A stretch of 64,000 nucleotides of DNA from Pseudonocardia sp. (lineage in GTDB: Bacteria; Actinomycetota; Actinomycetes; Mycobacteriales; Pseudonocardiaceae), in assembly GCF_025965585.1 (NCBI RefSeq), contig NZ_JAOPWR010000208.1, positions 1 to 64,000 of the forward strand, given 5' to 3'. The notes under the pieces are model-generated. The model was not told where the DNA came from, did not search any database, and worked only from the letters and a program-made list of their open reading frames with translations. The position numbers were made by a program, and so were the translations under genes. How positions within the stretch are numbered: the stretch's first letter is position 1; each line of letters opens with the position of its first letter. Shown here piece by piece: positions 9,577 through 18,915 of this stretch.

Positions 9577-10836
9577 TCAGACCGGGTCGGTCAGGAACGC
9601 CGTCGCGGCCGCGGCCAGGAACCCGGGGTCCGCAACGCCGCACAGCTCCCGCGCCGAGTGCATCGACAGCACCGGGATCCCGACGTCGACGGTGCGGATG
9701 CCCAGCCGTGTGGCCGTGATCGGCCCGACCGTGGACCCGCACGGCACCGTGTTCTTCCCGACGAACACCTGCGTCGGCACGCCCGCGTCGCGGCACGCCC
9801 GGTGCCACGCGGCGGCGCCGGGCGCGTCGGTGGCGTAGCGCTGGTTGGCGTTGACCTTCAGCGTCGGGCCCTGGTTGGGCAGCGAGCGGTGGTCGGGATC
9901 GTGCAGCTCGAGATAGTTCGGGTGCGCGGCGTGCGTGACGTCCACCGAGAGGCAGCGCGACGTCGCGAACACCGGCCCGCGGGCGTCGAAGCCGCCGGCG
10001 AGCTGCGTCAGTACCGTCTCCAGCAGCGGGCCCGCCGCGCCGGTGGCCGAGTTGCTGCCGATCTCCTCGTGGTCGAACCCGACGAACACGGGAATGACGC
10101 CGTCGGCGTTGTCGGCGGCGGCGAGCAGCGCCCCGATCCCGGCGTGGACGGACGCCAGGTTGTCCAGCCGGGGCGCGGCCAGCAGGTCCTGCTCCTCGCC
10201 GAGGCGCGCGGGCGGGGTGAGGTCGTGCACGACGAGGTCGTGGGCCGCGACGTCGTCGGCGTCGACGCCCACCTCGGCGGCCAGGAACTCCAGGAGATCG
10301 CCCTCGGCCGGGGCGCCGAGGCCCCAGATCGGCAGCAGGTGCTGCTGGGGGTCGAGCTTGAGGCCCTGGTTGACCTGCCGGTCGAGGTGGATCGCGAGCT
10401 GCGGCACGCGCAGCAGGGGCCGGTCGACGTTCACGAGCACGGTGGATCCGTCGTAGAGCGCCAGCCGCCCGGCGAGGCCCAGGTCGCGGTCGAGCCAGGA
10501 GTTCCACAGCGCCCCGCCGTAGACCTCGACGCCCACCTGCCGCCAGCCCCCGCGCCCGACGTCGGGGTTGGGCTTGACCTTGAGCGTCGGCGAGTCGGTG
10601 TGGGCGAGGAACACCCGGATCGGCGCGCCCGCCGGCACGCCCGCGGGGACGGACCAGGCGAGCACCGTGCCGTCGCGCACGAGGTAGCGGCCGCCGGGGC
10701 CGCCGGCCCACGGTGCCGTGGCGGGCTGCTCGGCGAACCCGGCCGCCTCCAGACGGCGGACGGCCTCGCCCACCGCGTGGTACGGCGAGGGCGCCACGGA
10801 GATGAAATCGGCGAGATCCTGTGCTAGATCGTCCAT
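9577..10836 (-). CDS. M18 family aminopeptidase
   Basis: AQDLADFISVAPSPYHAVGEAVRRLEAAGF...AHTDSPTLKVKPNP...GFDHEEIGSNS...KNTVPCGSTVGPITATRLGIRTVDVGIPVLSMHS. Confidence 0.93.
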   Translation of the reverse strand: MDDLAQDLADFISVAPSPYHAVGEAVRRLEAAGFAEQPATAPWAGGPGGRYLVRDGTVLAWSVPAGVPAGAPIRVFLAHTDSPTLKVKPNPDVGRGGWRQVGVEVYGGALWNSWLDRDLGLAGRLALYDGSTVLVNVDRPLLRVPQLAIHLDRQVNQGLKLDPQQHLLPIWGLGAPAEGDLLEFLAAEVGVDADDVAAHDLVVHDLTPPARLGEEQDLLAAPRLDNLASVHAGIGALLAAADNADGVIPVFVGFDHEEIGSNSATGAAGPLLETVLTQLAGGFDARGPVFATSRCLSVDVTHAAHPNYLELHDPDHRSLPNQGPTLKVNANQRYATDAPGAAAWHRACRDAGVPTQVFVGKNTVPCGSTVGPITATRLGIRTVDVGIPVLSMHSARELCGVADPGFLAAAATAFLTDPV

Positions 10837-10854
10837 CGGGTGCATCCTCCCCCA

Positions 10855-12276
10855 GTGGCCCGGAACTACGACGTGGTGGTCGTCGGTGGGGGCTCCTCGG
10901 GCTGCGCGCTCGCGGGCCGCCTCACCGACCGCCCGGGGTTGCGCGTGCTCCTGCTGGAGGCGGGCCCCCTCGGGTCGCTGCCCGAGCTGCGCGACGCCAC
11001 GTCGCTGGCGGCCACGGCCCCGCGACACCCGCGCAACTGGGCCTACGCCGCCGAGCTGCGCCCGGGCAACTCCCACATCGTGCCGCGCGGGCGGGGGTTG
11101 GGCGGCTCCGGCGCGACCAACGGTGCCAACTGGACTCGCGTCACCCCCGCTGACGCCGACGACTGGGGCGTGCCGGGCTGGTCGTACGCCGACCTGCTGC
11201 CGCTCTACGTCCGCTCCGAGCACGACCACGACATGGCCGGGCCCGCGCACGGCGACCGGGGGCCCGTCCCCGTCCGGCGCGCGGCGGGGGAGCTGCGCCA
11301 TCCCGCCGTCGGGCGGTTCCTCACCGCCGCGGCGAGGCTCGGCTTCCCCGACGAGCTGGACAAGAACGGCGGCGGTCCGCCCGGGGCGGGGCTGGTCCCG
11401 TCCAACGCCTGCGACGGCGTGCGGATCGACGCCGCCACGGCCTACCTCACCGGCGAGCGGCCGGGCCTGACCGTGCGCGGGGGCATCCCGGTCGCCCGCG
11501 TGCTGGTCGACGGCGGCCGGGCCCACGGCATCGTCCTGCACAGCGGTGAGGTGATCGAGGCGGGGGAGGTGGTGCTCTCCGCGGGCGCCGTCGCGACGCC
11601 GCAGCTGCTGATGCTGTCGGGGATCGGCCCCCGAGGTGCCGTGGCCGACCTGCCCGGCGTGGGCCGCGGCTGGTCCGACCATCCCGCCGTGTTCCTGCCG
11701 ATGGCCGACGTGGACCCGCAGGCCCATCCGCACGCCCCCAGCAGCCCGGTGGCGCTGAACCTCGACTGCGGCGCCGACCCGGCGGGGGACGCCGAGGTGC
11801 TGTTGTTCGTCCGGCCGTTCGTGCCCGGGGGAGACCTGCACCTGATGTGTGCGCTGCAGGCCCCCGACAGCCGCGGCACGATCGAGCTGGTGTCCGACGA
11901 CCCGCGCGACCGCCCCCGCATCGCCTACGGCTACCTGCGCACCGAGCACGACCGCCGCCGGCTGCGCCACGCCATCCGAACCGCGGCCGAGCTGCTGCGC
12001 GCCGGGCTCGGCCGCCGCACCGCCCCCGACGGCGACGTCCTCGGCAACGACCGCGCGCTCGACGGCTGGATCGCCGACAACCTGACGACGTCGGTGCACC
12101 TGTGCGGGAGCGCCGCGATCGGGTCGGTGGTGGACGCCGAGCTGCGCGTGCTGGGGGTCGACGGACTGCGGGTGGCGGACACGTCGGTGCTGCCCACGGT
12201 GCCGCGCCGCGGTCCGTCGGCCACGGCCGTCGCGATCGGGGAGAAGGCGGCGGAGCTGCTGGCGGGGTGCGGCTGA
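10855..12276 (+). CDS. GMC family oxidoreductase (possibly mycofactocin-linked MftG)
   Basis: NYDVVVVGGGSSGCALAGRL...GRGLGGSGATNGANWTR...VEAGEVVLSAGAVATPQLLMLSGIGP. Confidence 0.85.
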   Translation: MARNYDVVVVGGGSSGCALAGRLTDRPGLRVLLLEAGPLGSLPELRDATSLAATAPRHPRNWAYAAELRPGNSHIVPRGRGLGGSGATNGANWTRVTPADADDWGVPGWSYADLLPLYVRSEHDHDMAGPAHGDRGPVPVRRAAGELRHPAVGRFLTAAARLGFPDELDKNGGGPPGAGLVPSNACDGVRIDAATAYLTGERPGLTVRGGIPVARVLVDGGRAHGIVLHSGEVIEAGEVVLSAGAVATPQLLMLSGIGPRGAVADLPGVGRGWSDHPAVFLPMADVDPQAHPHAPSSPVALNLDCGADPAGDAEVLLFVRPFVPGGDLHLMCALQAPDSRGTIELVSDDPRDRPRIAYGYLRTEHDRRRLRHAIRTAAELLRAGLGRRTAPDGDVLGNDRALDGWIADNLTTSVHLCGSAAIGSVVDAELRVLGVDGLRVADTSVLPTVPRRGPSATAVAIGEKAAELLAGCG

Positions 12277-12304
12277 CGCCACACCGGGAGAGAACCGACG
12301 TCCG

Positions 12305-12694
12305 TCAGATCTCCAGGAACCGGCGCAACGGGGCGAACAACTCGCGCCCGCGCAACTCGTCGGGCGTCAACCAGGCCAGGTCGGTGGCCTTGTCCGGCTC
12401 CATGATCCGCGCCTCGCCCGCCACCGTCTCGCACGCCAGGAACAGCGTCACGTAGTGGCGTCCGATCTCGGGCATCGGGTCGTCGGTGAAGCCGAGCCGG
12501 GCCCTGGCGACGACGGTCAGGCCCGTCTCCTCGGCCACCTCGCGCACCGCCGTGCCCTCGGGCGACTCGCCGAACTCCTGGTGCCCGCCCGGCAGGCCCC
12601 ACGTCCCGGCGCCGTGCGCACCCGCGCGGCGCAGCACCAGCCAGCGCCCGCCGTCCTCGACCACCGCCGCGACCCCGACCCGCACGTGCTCCAC
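12305..12694 (-). CDS. NUDIX hydrolase
   Basis: GLPGGHQEFGESPEGTAVREVAEETGL NUDIX box. Confidence 0.88.
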   Translation of the reverse strand: MEHVRVGVAAVVEDGGRWLVLRRAGAHGAGTWGLPGGHQEFGESPEGTAVREVAEETGLTVVARARLGFTDDPMPEIGRHYVTLFLACETVAGEARIMEPDKATDLAWLTPDELRGRELFAPLRRFLEI

Positions 12695-12700
12695 CGACCT

Positions 12701-14731
12701 ATGCTCGCCCAGGTGAACCCGTTCCTCGCGCCCAGCCCGCTCCCGTACGAGTTTCCCGACTTCGACGCGATCCGCGAGGAGCACTACCTCCCCGCGTTCA
12801 CCGACGGGATGGCGCAGCAGCGCGCGGAGGTCGACGCGATCACCGCCGACCCGTCCGAGCCGACGTTCGAGAACACGATCGTCGCGCTCGAGCGCTCGGG
12901 TGCCGTGCTGCGCCGGGTGGCGTCGGTCTTCTTCACGCTGGTCAGCGCCACGAGTACGCCGGGGATCCGCGAGATCGAGGCCGAGGTGGCGCCGCAGCTC
13001 GCCGCCCACGCCGACGCCATCGCCCTCGACGCCGCGCTGTTCGCGCGCATCGAGGCGGTCGTCGCCGCAGCACCCGATCTCGACCCGGAGTCCCAGCGGC
13101 TGCTGGAGCGCTACCACCGCGACGCGGTGCGCGCCGGCGCCCGGCTCGGCCCGGCCGAACAGGCGCGGCTGCGGGAGCTCAACTCCGAGCTGTCGGCGCT
13201 CACCACCGACTTCGGCGCGAAGCTGCTGGCCGGGGCCAACGCGGCCGCGGTGCTGGTGGACGACCCCGCCCAGCTCGACGGCCTCTCCGCCGACGCCGTC
13301 TCCGCAGCGGCCCGCGCCGCGCAGTCCCGCGGGCTCGACGGCCACCTGCTCACGCTCGTGCTGCCCACCGGCCAGCCCGCGCTCGCCGACCTCTCCGACC
13401 GCGCCCTGCGCGAGCGCCTGCACACCGCTTCGGTCACGCGGGGGCTGGCGGGCGAGCACGACACCCGCGACCTCGTGCTGCGGCTGGCCACCCTGCGTGC
13501 CGAGCGTGCCCGGCTGCTCGGGCACCCGCACCACGCGTCGTGGGTGGTGGAGGTGGGCACCGCGGGCACGGTCGAGGCCATCGACGCGATGCTCGGCGCG
13601 ATGGCCCCGATCGCCGCCGCCAACGCCCGCGCCGAGGCGGACGAGCTCTCCGCCGACGCCGGCTACCCCATCGAGGCCTGGGACCGCGCGTTCCACGCCG
13701 AGCAGGTGCGTCGCAAGCGCTTCGACCTCGACGCCGCCGCCCTGCGTCCCTACTTCGAGCTGGAGCGCGTGCTGCACGACGGCGTCTTCCACGCGGCGGG
13801 CCTGCTCTACGGGCTGCGCTTCGCCGAGCGTCACGACCTGCCCGTCTACCACCCGGACGTCCGCGTCTTCGATGTCGCGGACGACGACGGGCCGCTCGGG
13901 CTGTTCGTCGCCGACTTCTACGCCCGCGACTCCAAGCGTGGCGGCGCGTGGATGAACTCGTTCGTCGAGCAGTCGCGGCTGCTGGGCACGAAGCCGGTGG
14001 TGCTCAACACCCTCAACATCGCGAAGCCGGCCGACGGCGAGCCCACCCTGCTCACCGTCGACAACGTGCGCACGATGTTCCACGAGTTCGGCCACGCGCT
14101 GCACGGCCTGTTCTCCGACGTGCGGTACCCGATGTTCTCCGGCACGTCGGTGCCCCGCGACTTCGTCGAGTACCCCTCGCAGGTCAACGAGATGTGGTTG
14201 GACACGCCCGAGATCCTCACGCACTACGCGCGCCACCACGTGACCGGCGAGCCGTTGCCCGTCGAGCTGGTGGAGCGGCTCGCCGCGTCCCGGGCGTTCG
14301 GCGAGGGCTTCGCGACCACCGAGTACCTCGCCGCCACGCTGCTCGACCAGGCCTGGCACCGTCTCGGCCCGGACGAGACGCCCGACGACGTCGAGCGCTT
14401 CGAGGCCGACGAGCTGGCCGCCGCGGGCGTGGACGTGCCCATCGCGCCGCCGCGCTACCGCAGCACCTACTTCAACCACATCTTCGGCGGCGGCTACAGC
14501 GCCGGGTACTACTCCTACATCTGGAGCGAGGTGCTCGACGCCGACACCGTCGAGTGGTTCACCGAGAACGGCGGCCTGAGCAGGAAGAACGGCGAGACGT
14601 TCCGCCGCGGGCTGCTCTCGCGCGGCGGCGCCGTCGACCCGATGGAGGCCTATCGCGCGTTCCGCGGGCGCGACCCGGAGACCGCGCCGCTGCTGGCCCG
14701 GCGCGGCCTCACGGCTCCTCCGACGAGCTGA
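12701..14731 (+). CDS. M3 family metallopeptidase (oligopeptidase A / Dcp-like)
   Basis: MFHEFGHALHGLFSDVRYPMFSGTSVPRDFVEYPSQ (HExGH, M3). Confidence 0.93.
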   Translation: MLAQVNPFLAPSPLPYEFPDFDAIREEHYLPAFTDGMAQQRAEVDAITADPSEPTFENTIVALERSGAVLRRVASVFFTLVSATSTPGIREIEAEVAPQLAAHADAIALDAALFARIEAVVAAAPDLDPESQRLLERYHRDAVRAGARLGPAEQARLRELNSELSALTTDFGAKLLAGANAAAVLVDDPAQLDGLSADAVSAAARAAQSRGLDGHLLTLVLPTGQPALADLSDRALRERLHTASVTRGLAGEHDTRDLVLRLATLRAERARLLGHPHHASWVVEVGTAGTVEAIDAMLGAMAPIAAANARAEADELSADAGYPIEAWDRAFHAEQVRRKRFDLDAAALRPYFELERVLHDGVFHAAGLLYGLRFAERHDLPVYHPDVRVFDVADDDGPLGLFVADFYARDSKRGGAWMNSFVEQSRLLGTKPVVLNTLNIAKPADGEPTLLTVDNVRTMFHEFGHALHGLFSDVRYPMFSGTSVPRDFVEYPSQVNEMWLDTPEILTHYARHHVTGEPLPVELVERLAASRAFGEGFATTEYLAATLLDQAWHRLGPDETPDDVERFEADELAAAGVDVPIAPPRYRSTYFNHIFGGGYSAGYYSYIWSEVLDADTVEWFTENGGLSRKNGETFRRGLLSRGGAVDPMEAYRAFRGRDPETAPLLARRGLTAPPTS

Positions 14732-15914
14732 CGCCCCTCACGGGCTCGTCGGCCCGTGCGGTGGCCCGCAGGCGCCGGCGCCGGTGCAGCAGCGTCATCG
14801 CGCCGCCGGCCAGCAGTCCCCAGAACGCCGAGCCCAGGCCGAGGAAGCCGATGCCCGCGGCCGTCACCACGAACGTGACGGCCGCGGCCTCGCGCCCCTC
14901 GGGCTCCGCCAGCGCCGAGGCGATCGACGCGGCCAGCGCCCCGAGCAGGGCCAGCCCGGCCACGGCCTCCACGAGCACGGGCGGCGACTGTGCGAGCACC
15001 GCCGTCGCCACGCCCGCGGCCAGCCCGAGCACGGCGAGCCCGAAGCCCGCGGTGACCGACGCGATCCAGCGCCGGTGGGCCGGGCCGGCGTCGGGCCCGG
15101 CGGCGAGCGCCGCGCTGATGGCGGCGAGGTTCACCGCGTGCCCGCCGAACGGGGCGCCGGCCAGCGTGGCGAGGCCGGTCGCGACCAGGATCGGCCGCAG
15201 CGACGGGTGGTAGCCGTACTGCGCGAGGACCGCCATGCCCGGCACGTTCTGCGACGCCATCGTGACGAGGAACAGCGGCAGCCCGATGCCGATCAGCGCC
15301 TGCGGCTCGAACACCGGCGGGGTCCACAGCAGCGCGGGGGCGAGGTCGACGCCGGTCAGGCCCGGTCCGGTGGTCATGATGAGGACCACGGCGACGGCCA
15401 GCGCGGCCGGCACCGCCCATGCCCGCGCGAACCGGCCCACCACCGCCCAGACGATGATCACCGGCGCCGCCAGCAGCGGCACCTCCGCCACGGCTCTCAC
15501 CGGGGCGAGGCACAGCTCCAGCAGCACGCCGGCCAGCATCGCGCCGGCGATGTGCGACGGGATCGCCTCGATCAGCCGCGCCAGCCCCGGCACCACCCCG
15601 GTCACGACGACGAGCGCCCCGCAGAGCAGGAACGCTCCCACCGCCGCGCCGAACCCGCCCGCCGGCGTGCCCGCCGCGAGGAGCAGCGCCGCACCGGGCG
15701 TCGACCACGCGATGCTGATCGGCATCCGCGTCCGCAGCCCGAGCACGAGTGCCACCAGCCCCGACCCGAGGCAGACCGCCAGCAGCCCCGACGCCGCTTG
15801 GGCCTCGTCGGCGCCCGCGGCGCGCAGCCCGGTGAGCACGACGGCGAAGGCCCCCGCGAACCCGACGAGCGCCGTGACCACGCCGGCGAGCAGCGGCTGC
15901 AGCACGCGCTCCAC
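14709..15914 (-). CDS. benE: BenE-family benzoate/H+ symporter
   Basis: LVGFAGAFAVVLTGLRAAGADEAQAASGL..., SQNVPGMAVLAQYGYHPS, FGGHAVNLAAISAAL. Confidence 0.88.
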   Translation of the reverse strand: MERVLQPLLAGVVTALVGFAGAFAVVLTGLRAAGADEAQAASGLLAVCLGSGLVALVLGLRTRMPISIAWSTPGAALLLAAGTPAGGFGAAVGAFLLCGALVVVTGVVPGLARLIEAIPSHIAGAMLAGVLLELCLAPVRAVAEVPLLAAPVIIVWAVVGRFARAWAVPAALAVAVVLIMTTGPGLTGVDLAPALLWTPPVFEPQALIGIGLPLFLVTMASQNVPGMAVLAQYGYHPSLRPILVATGLATLAGAPFGGHAVNLAAISAALAAGPDAGPAHRRWIASVTAGFGLAVLGLAAGVATAVLAQSPPVLVEAVAGLALLGALAASIASALAEPEGREAAAVTFVVTAAGIGFLGLGSAFWGLLAGGAMTLLHRRRRLRATARADEPVRGVSSSEEP

Positions 15915-15930
15915 GTCTCTCCCCTCCGAC

Positions 15931-15948
15931 CGTTCCGTTTACGGAACG
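15931..15948. promoter_or_regulatory. Perfect inverted repeat CGTTCCG-TTTA-CGGAACG between divergent benE and XRE-cupin regulator
   Basis: 7-bp perfect arms in the intergenic region 15915-15975. Confidence 0.65.
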
Positions 15949-15975
15949 TTTGCTCCGGGGGAGGACGATAGCTGC

Positions 15976-16539
15976 GTGACAGCAGCGGCGGAAGGGGGGC
16001 GGCCGGCGCTCCCGGCGGGCTCGGCGGAGGTCGGCCCGCGGGTGACGGCGCTGCGCGGCGAGCGCGGCTGGTCGCTGTCGGAGCTCGCGCGGCGCGCGTC
16101 GCTGGGGAAGGCGACGCTGTCCGGACTGGAGTCCGGCTCCCGCAACCCCACCCTCGACACGCTGCACGCCGTGGCCGCGGCGCTGGGCGTGCCGCTGACC
16201 ACGATCCTGGTCGTGCCCGACCCGGGGCCGGTGCGGGGCGCCGCCGTCGACATGGCGCTGCTGCGCGTGTTCGACGACGGGCCGGTGACCTACGAGCTCT
16301 ACCGGATGCGCATCCCCGCGGGCACGGCCCAGCAGTCCCCGCCGCACCACGCGGGCGTCACCGAGCACGCCACGGTGTTCGCCGGCGTCCTGGAGGCCGG
16401 GCCGGCCGCGCGGCCGGAGCGCGCGGGCCCGGGGGAGTACGTCGCGTGGGCGGCGGACGTGCCCCACGGCTACGCGGCGGTGGGTGAGGCGGACGTGCAG
16501 GCGAGCCTGCTGATCCGCTATCCCCGCCCGCCGGGCTGA
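15976..16539 (+). CDS. XRE-family regulator with C-terminal cupin domain
   Basis: VTALRGERGWSLSELARRASLGKATLSGLESGSRNPTLDTLHAVAAALGVPL HTH plus cupin-like tail. Confidence 0.9.
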   Translation: MTAAAEGGRPALPAGSAEVGPRVTALRGERGWSLSELARRASLGKATLSGLESGSRNPTLDTLHAVAAALGVPLTTILVVPDPGPVRGAAVDMALLRVFDDGPVTYELYRMRIPAGTAQQSPPHHAGVTEHATVFAGVLEAGPAARPERAGPGEYVAWAADVPHGYAAVGEADVQASLLIRYPRPPG

Positions 16540-16586
16540 TCCCCCGGCAGGAGAGCAGCCCGACCGCCGACGGCTACGCTGAGCAG

Positions 16587-16799
16587 GTGACCCACCCCAC
16601 CCCTTCCCCGAAGTCCGAGCAGCCCGCCGTCGAGGAGCCCGAGGTCGACGAGGCCGCCGCCGAGGTGGAGGCCCCCCTCAACCGCGCCGCCCGCCGGGCC
16701 AAGGCGAAGAAGGCCGCCCCGTCGCACGTCGGCCCGACTGCAGGACGCTCCGGCGAGGGCCACGGCCCCCGCAGCCACACCAAGCGCCAGATCAGCTGA
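16587..16799 (+). CDS. Conserved actinobacterial small protein
   Basis: ...LNRAARRAKAKKAAPSHVGPTAGRSGEGHGPRSHTKRQIS. Confidence 0.6.
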   Translation: MTHPTPSPKSEQPAVEEPEVDEAAAEVEAPLNRAARRAKAKKAAPSHVGPTAGRSGEGHGPRSHTKRQIS

Positions 16800-16890
16800 G
16801 GCGGGGCGCCCCCTCCGCGCCACCCTATGCTCGCGCGCCACATCGTGTCGCCTCGCGGAATCGGTTGAGGGCCTCGCTGCGTTGTCGCCG

Positions 16891-17868
16891 ATGATGTCTC
16901 CGCACGTCAGGCTGTCGTTGCTCGATCGGTCGCGCACGCGGGCCGGTGAGCCCGACGCGGTCGCGCTGCGCCATACGCTCGAGCGGGCGCGGCGGGCCGA
17001 GGAGCTGGGCTACCACCGGTTCTGGGTGGCCGAGCACCACGCCGTGCCGGGTATCGCGAGCGGCAGCCCGCCCGTGCTGATGGCCGCGGTCGCGGCCACC
17101 ACCGAGCGGATCCGTGTCGGCTCCGGCGGCGTGATGCTGCCCAACCACCAGCCGCTCGTCGTCGCCGAGCAGGCCGCGATGCTCGAGGCGCTCTTCCCCG
17201 GCCGCATCGACCTGGGCGTGGGCCGCTCGCTGGGCTTCACCCCGCCCGTCCGACGGGCGCTGCGCCGCGACCGCGACGCCCCCGACACGTTCGCCGACGA
17301 CCTCGCGGAGCTCCGCGGCTACCTCGACGGCACGGCCGCGGTCACCCTGCGCCCACGCCTCGACAACCCGCCACCGGTGTTCGTGCTGGCCACCGGAAGC
17401 GGCCTGGCCGTCGCGGGTGACGCCGGGCTGCCCGTGGTGGTCGGCGGCCCCGTCCTCGACGACGACGCGGTGGGCGACCGGCTCGACGACTACCGCGTCC
17501 GAACCCGGGCCGCCGGCGGCGAGCCGTACGTCGTCGTGTCGCTCGACGTGCTGGTCGCCGACTCGGAGGCCGTCGCCCGGGAGCTGGCCCTGCCCGAGGC
17601 GTGGGCGCTGGCGGCGGCGCGCAGCACGGGCGAGTTCCCGGCACTCGAACCCGTGCACCCGGCGCGTCCGCTGACCGACCGGCAGCGCGCCGCAGTCGAC
17701 GCCGCCGTGGGCCGCACCGTGCACGGCGACGAGACCACGGTGGCCGCCCAGCTCGACGATCTCCTGGAGCGGACCCGGGCCGATGAGCTCCTCGCGTCCA
17801 CCTCGACCTTCGACCTCGACGCGCTGCGCGAGTCCGACACGCGCCTCGCGAGGCTGTTCGCCGGCTGA
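16891..17868 (+). CDS. LLM class flavin-dependent oxidoreductase
   Basis: LERARRAEELGYHRFWVAEHHAVPGIASGSPPVLMAAVAATTERIRVGSGGVMLPNHQPL. Confidence 0.92.
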   Translation: MMSPHVRLSLLDRSRTRAGEPDAVALRHTLERARRAEELGYHRFWVAEHHAVPGIASGSPPVLMAAVAATTERIRVGSGGVMLPNHQPLVVAEQAAMLEALFPGRIDLGVGRSLGFTPPVRRALRRDRDAPDTFADDLAELRGYLDGTAAVTLRPRLDNPPPVFVLATGSGLAVAGDAGLPVVVGGPVLDDDAVGDRLDDYRVRTRAAGGEPYVVVSLDVLVADSEAVARELALPEAWALAAARSTGEFPALEPVHPARPLTDRQRAAVDAAVGRTVHGDETTVAAQLDDLLERTRADELLASTSTFDLDALRESDTRLARLFAG

Positions 17869-17870
17869 GA

Positions 17871-18704
17871 TCAGGCCGACGCGCGCCCGTTCTCGGCCTT
17901 CGCCCCCGGCATCTGGGTGGGCACGACGTGGCCGGAGTCGCGCGTGGCCTTGTCGGTGGCCGCCTCCAGGAACCGCAGCAGCTCCACCGGGAACGGCAGG
18001 ATCAGCGTGGAGTTCTTCTCCGACGCCACCTGCACCACCGTCTCCAGCAGCCGCAGCTGCAGCGCCGCGGGGTGCTCGGACATCGCCGCCGCCGCGAGTG
18101 CCAGCTTCTCCGACGCCTGCAGCTCGCCGTCGGCGCTGATCACGCGGGCCCGCCGCTCGCGCTCGGCCTCGGCCTGCCGCGACATCGAGCGCTTCATCGA
18201 CTCGGGCAGCGCCACGTCCTTGATCTCGACGCGGTCGATGTGCACACCCCAGCCAAGGGCCGGGCTGTCGATGATCAGCTCCAGGCCCTCGTTGAGGCGC
18301 TCGCGGTTGGCCAGCAGGTCGTCGAGGTCGCTCTTGCCGATGATCGACCGCAGCGACGTCTGGGCCACCTGGGCGATGGCCGACATGTAGTTCTGGACGT
18401 CGACGGTGGCCCGCACCGGGTCGATCACGTTGAAATAGACGACCGCGTCCACCCGCACCGTCACGTTGTCGCGGGTGATGCCGTCCTGGCCCGGCACGGG
18501 GAGCGTCACGATCTGCATGTTGACCTTGCGCATCTTGTCCATGCCCGGCTGGACCCGGGTCAGCCCCGGCCCGCGGACGTCGTCCTGCACCTTCCCGAAC
18601 CGGAAGACGACGCCGCGTTCGAACTGCCGGATCACCCGGAACCCGGCCCCGAACCAGACCACGGCGACGCTCGCGAGCCCCAGCACCACGTCCAGAACGA
18701 CCAT
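17871..18704 (-). CDS. SPFH/stomatin (slipin) family protein
   Basis: GFRVIRQFERGVVFRFGKVQDDVRGPGL...LANRERLNEGLELIIDSPALGWGVHIDRVEIKDVALPESMKRSMSRQAEAERERRARVI. Confidence 0.93.
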   Translation of the reverse strand: MVVLDVVLGLASVAVVWFGAGFRVIRQFERGVVFRFGKVQDDVRGPGLTRVQPGMDKMRKVNMQIVTLPVPGQDGITRDNVTVRVDAVVYFNVIDPVRATVDVQNYMSAIAQVAQTSLRSIIGKSDLDDLLANRERLNEGLELIIDSPALGWGVHIDRVEIKDVALPESMKRSMSRQAEAERERRARVISADGELQASEKLALAAAAMSEHPAALQLRLLETVVQVASEKNSTLILPFPVELLRFLEAATDKATRDSGHVVPTQMPGAKAENGRASA

Positions 18705-18915
18705 GACGCGCTCCCTGCCCGCCGGGACACGGCCCGGCCACGGGCACTCCTCAAGGTACGCCCAGCCAGGTGCCCTCGTACGCCGAAAAGGTCGCCATGT
18801 TGTTCCCCGGCAGCTCGGAACTTTCTCATCCGGGATGCGCGAGGGGGTCACGCGATGGCGGCCCGGGTTAACGTTCCCGTCCTACGCTGCCCCCTGACCA
18901 GCGGGAGGAGGGCCG

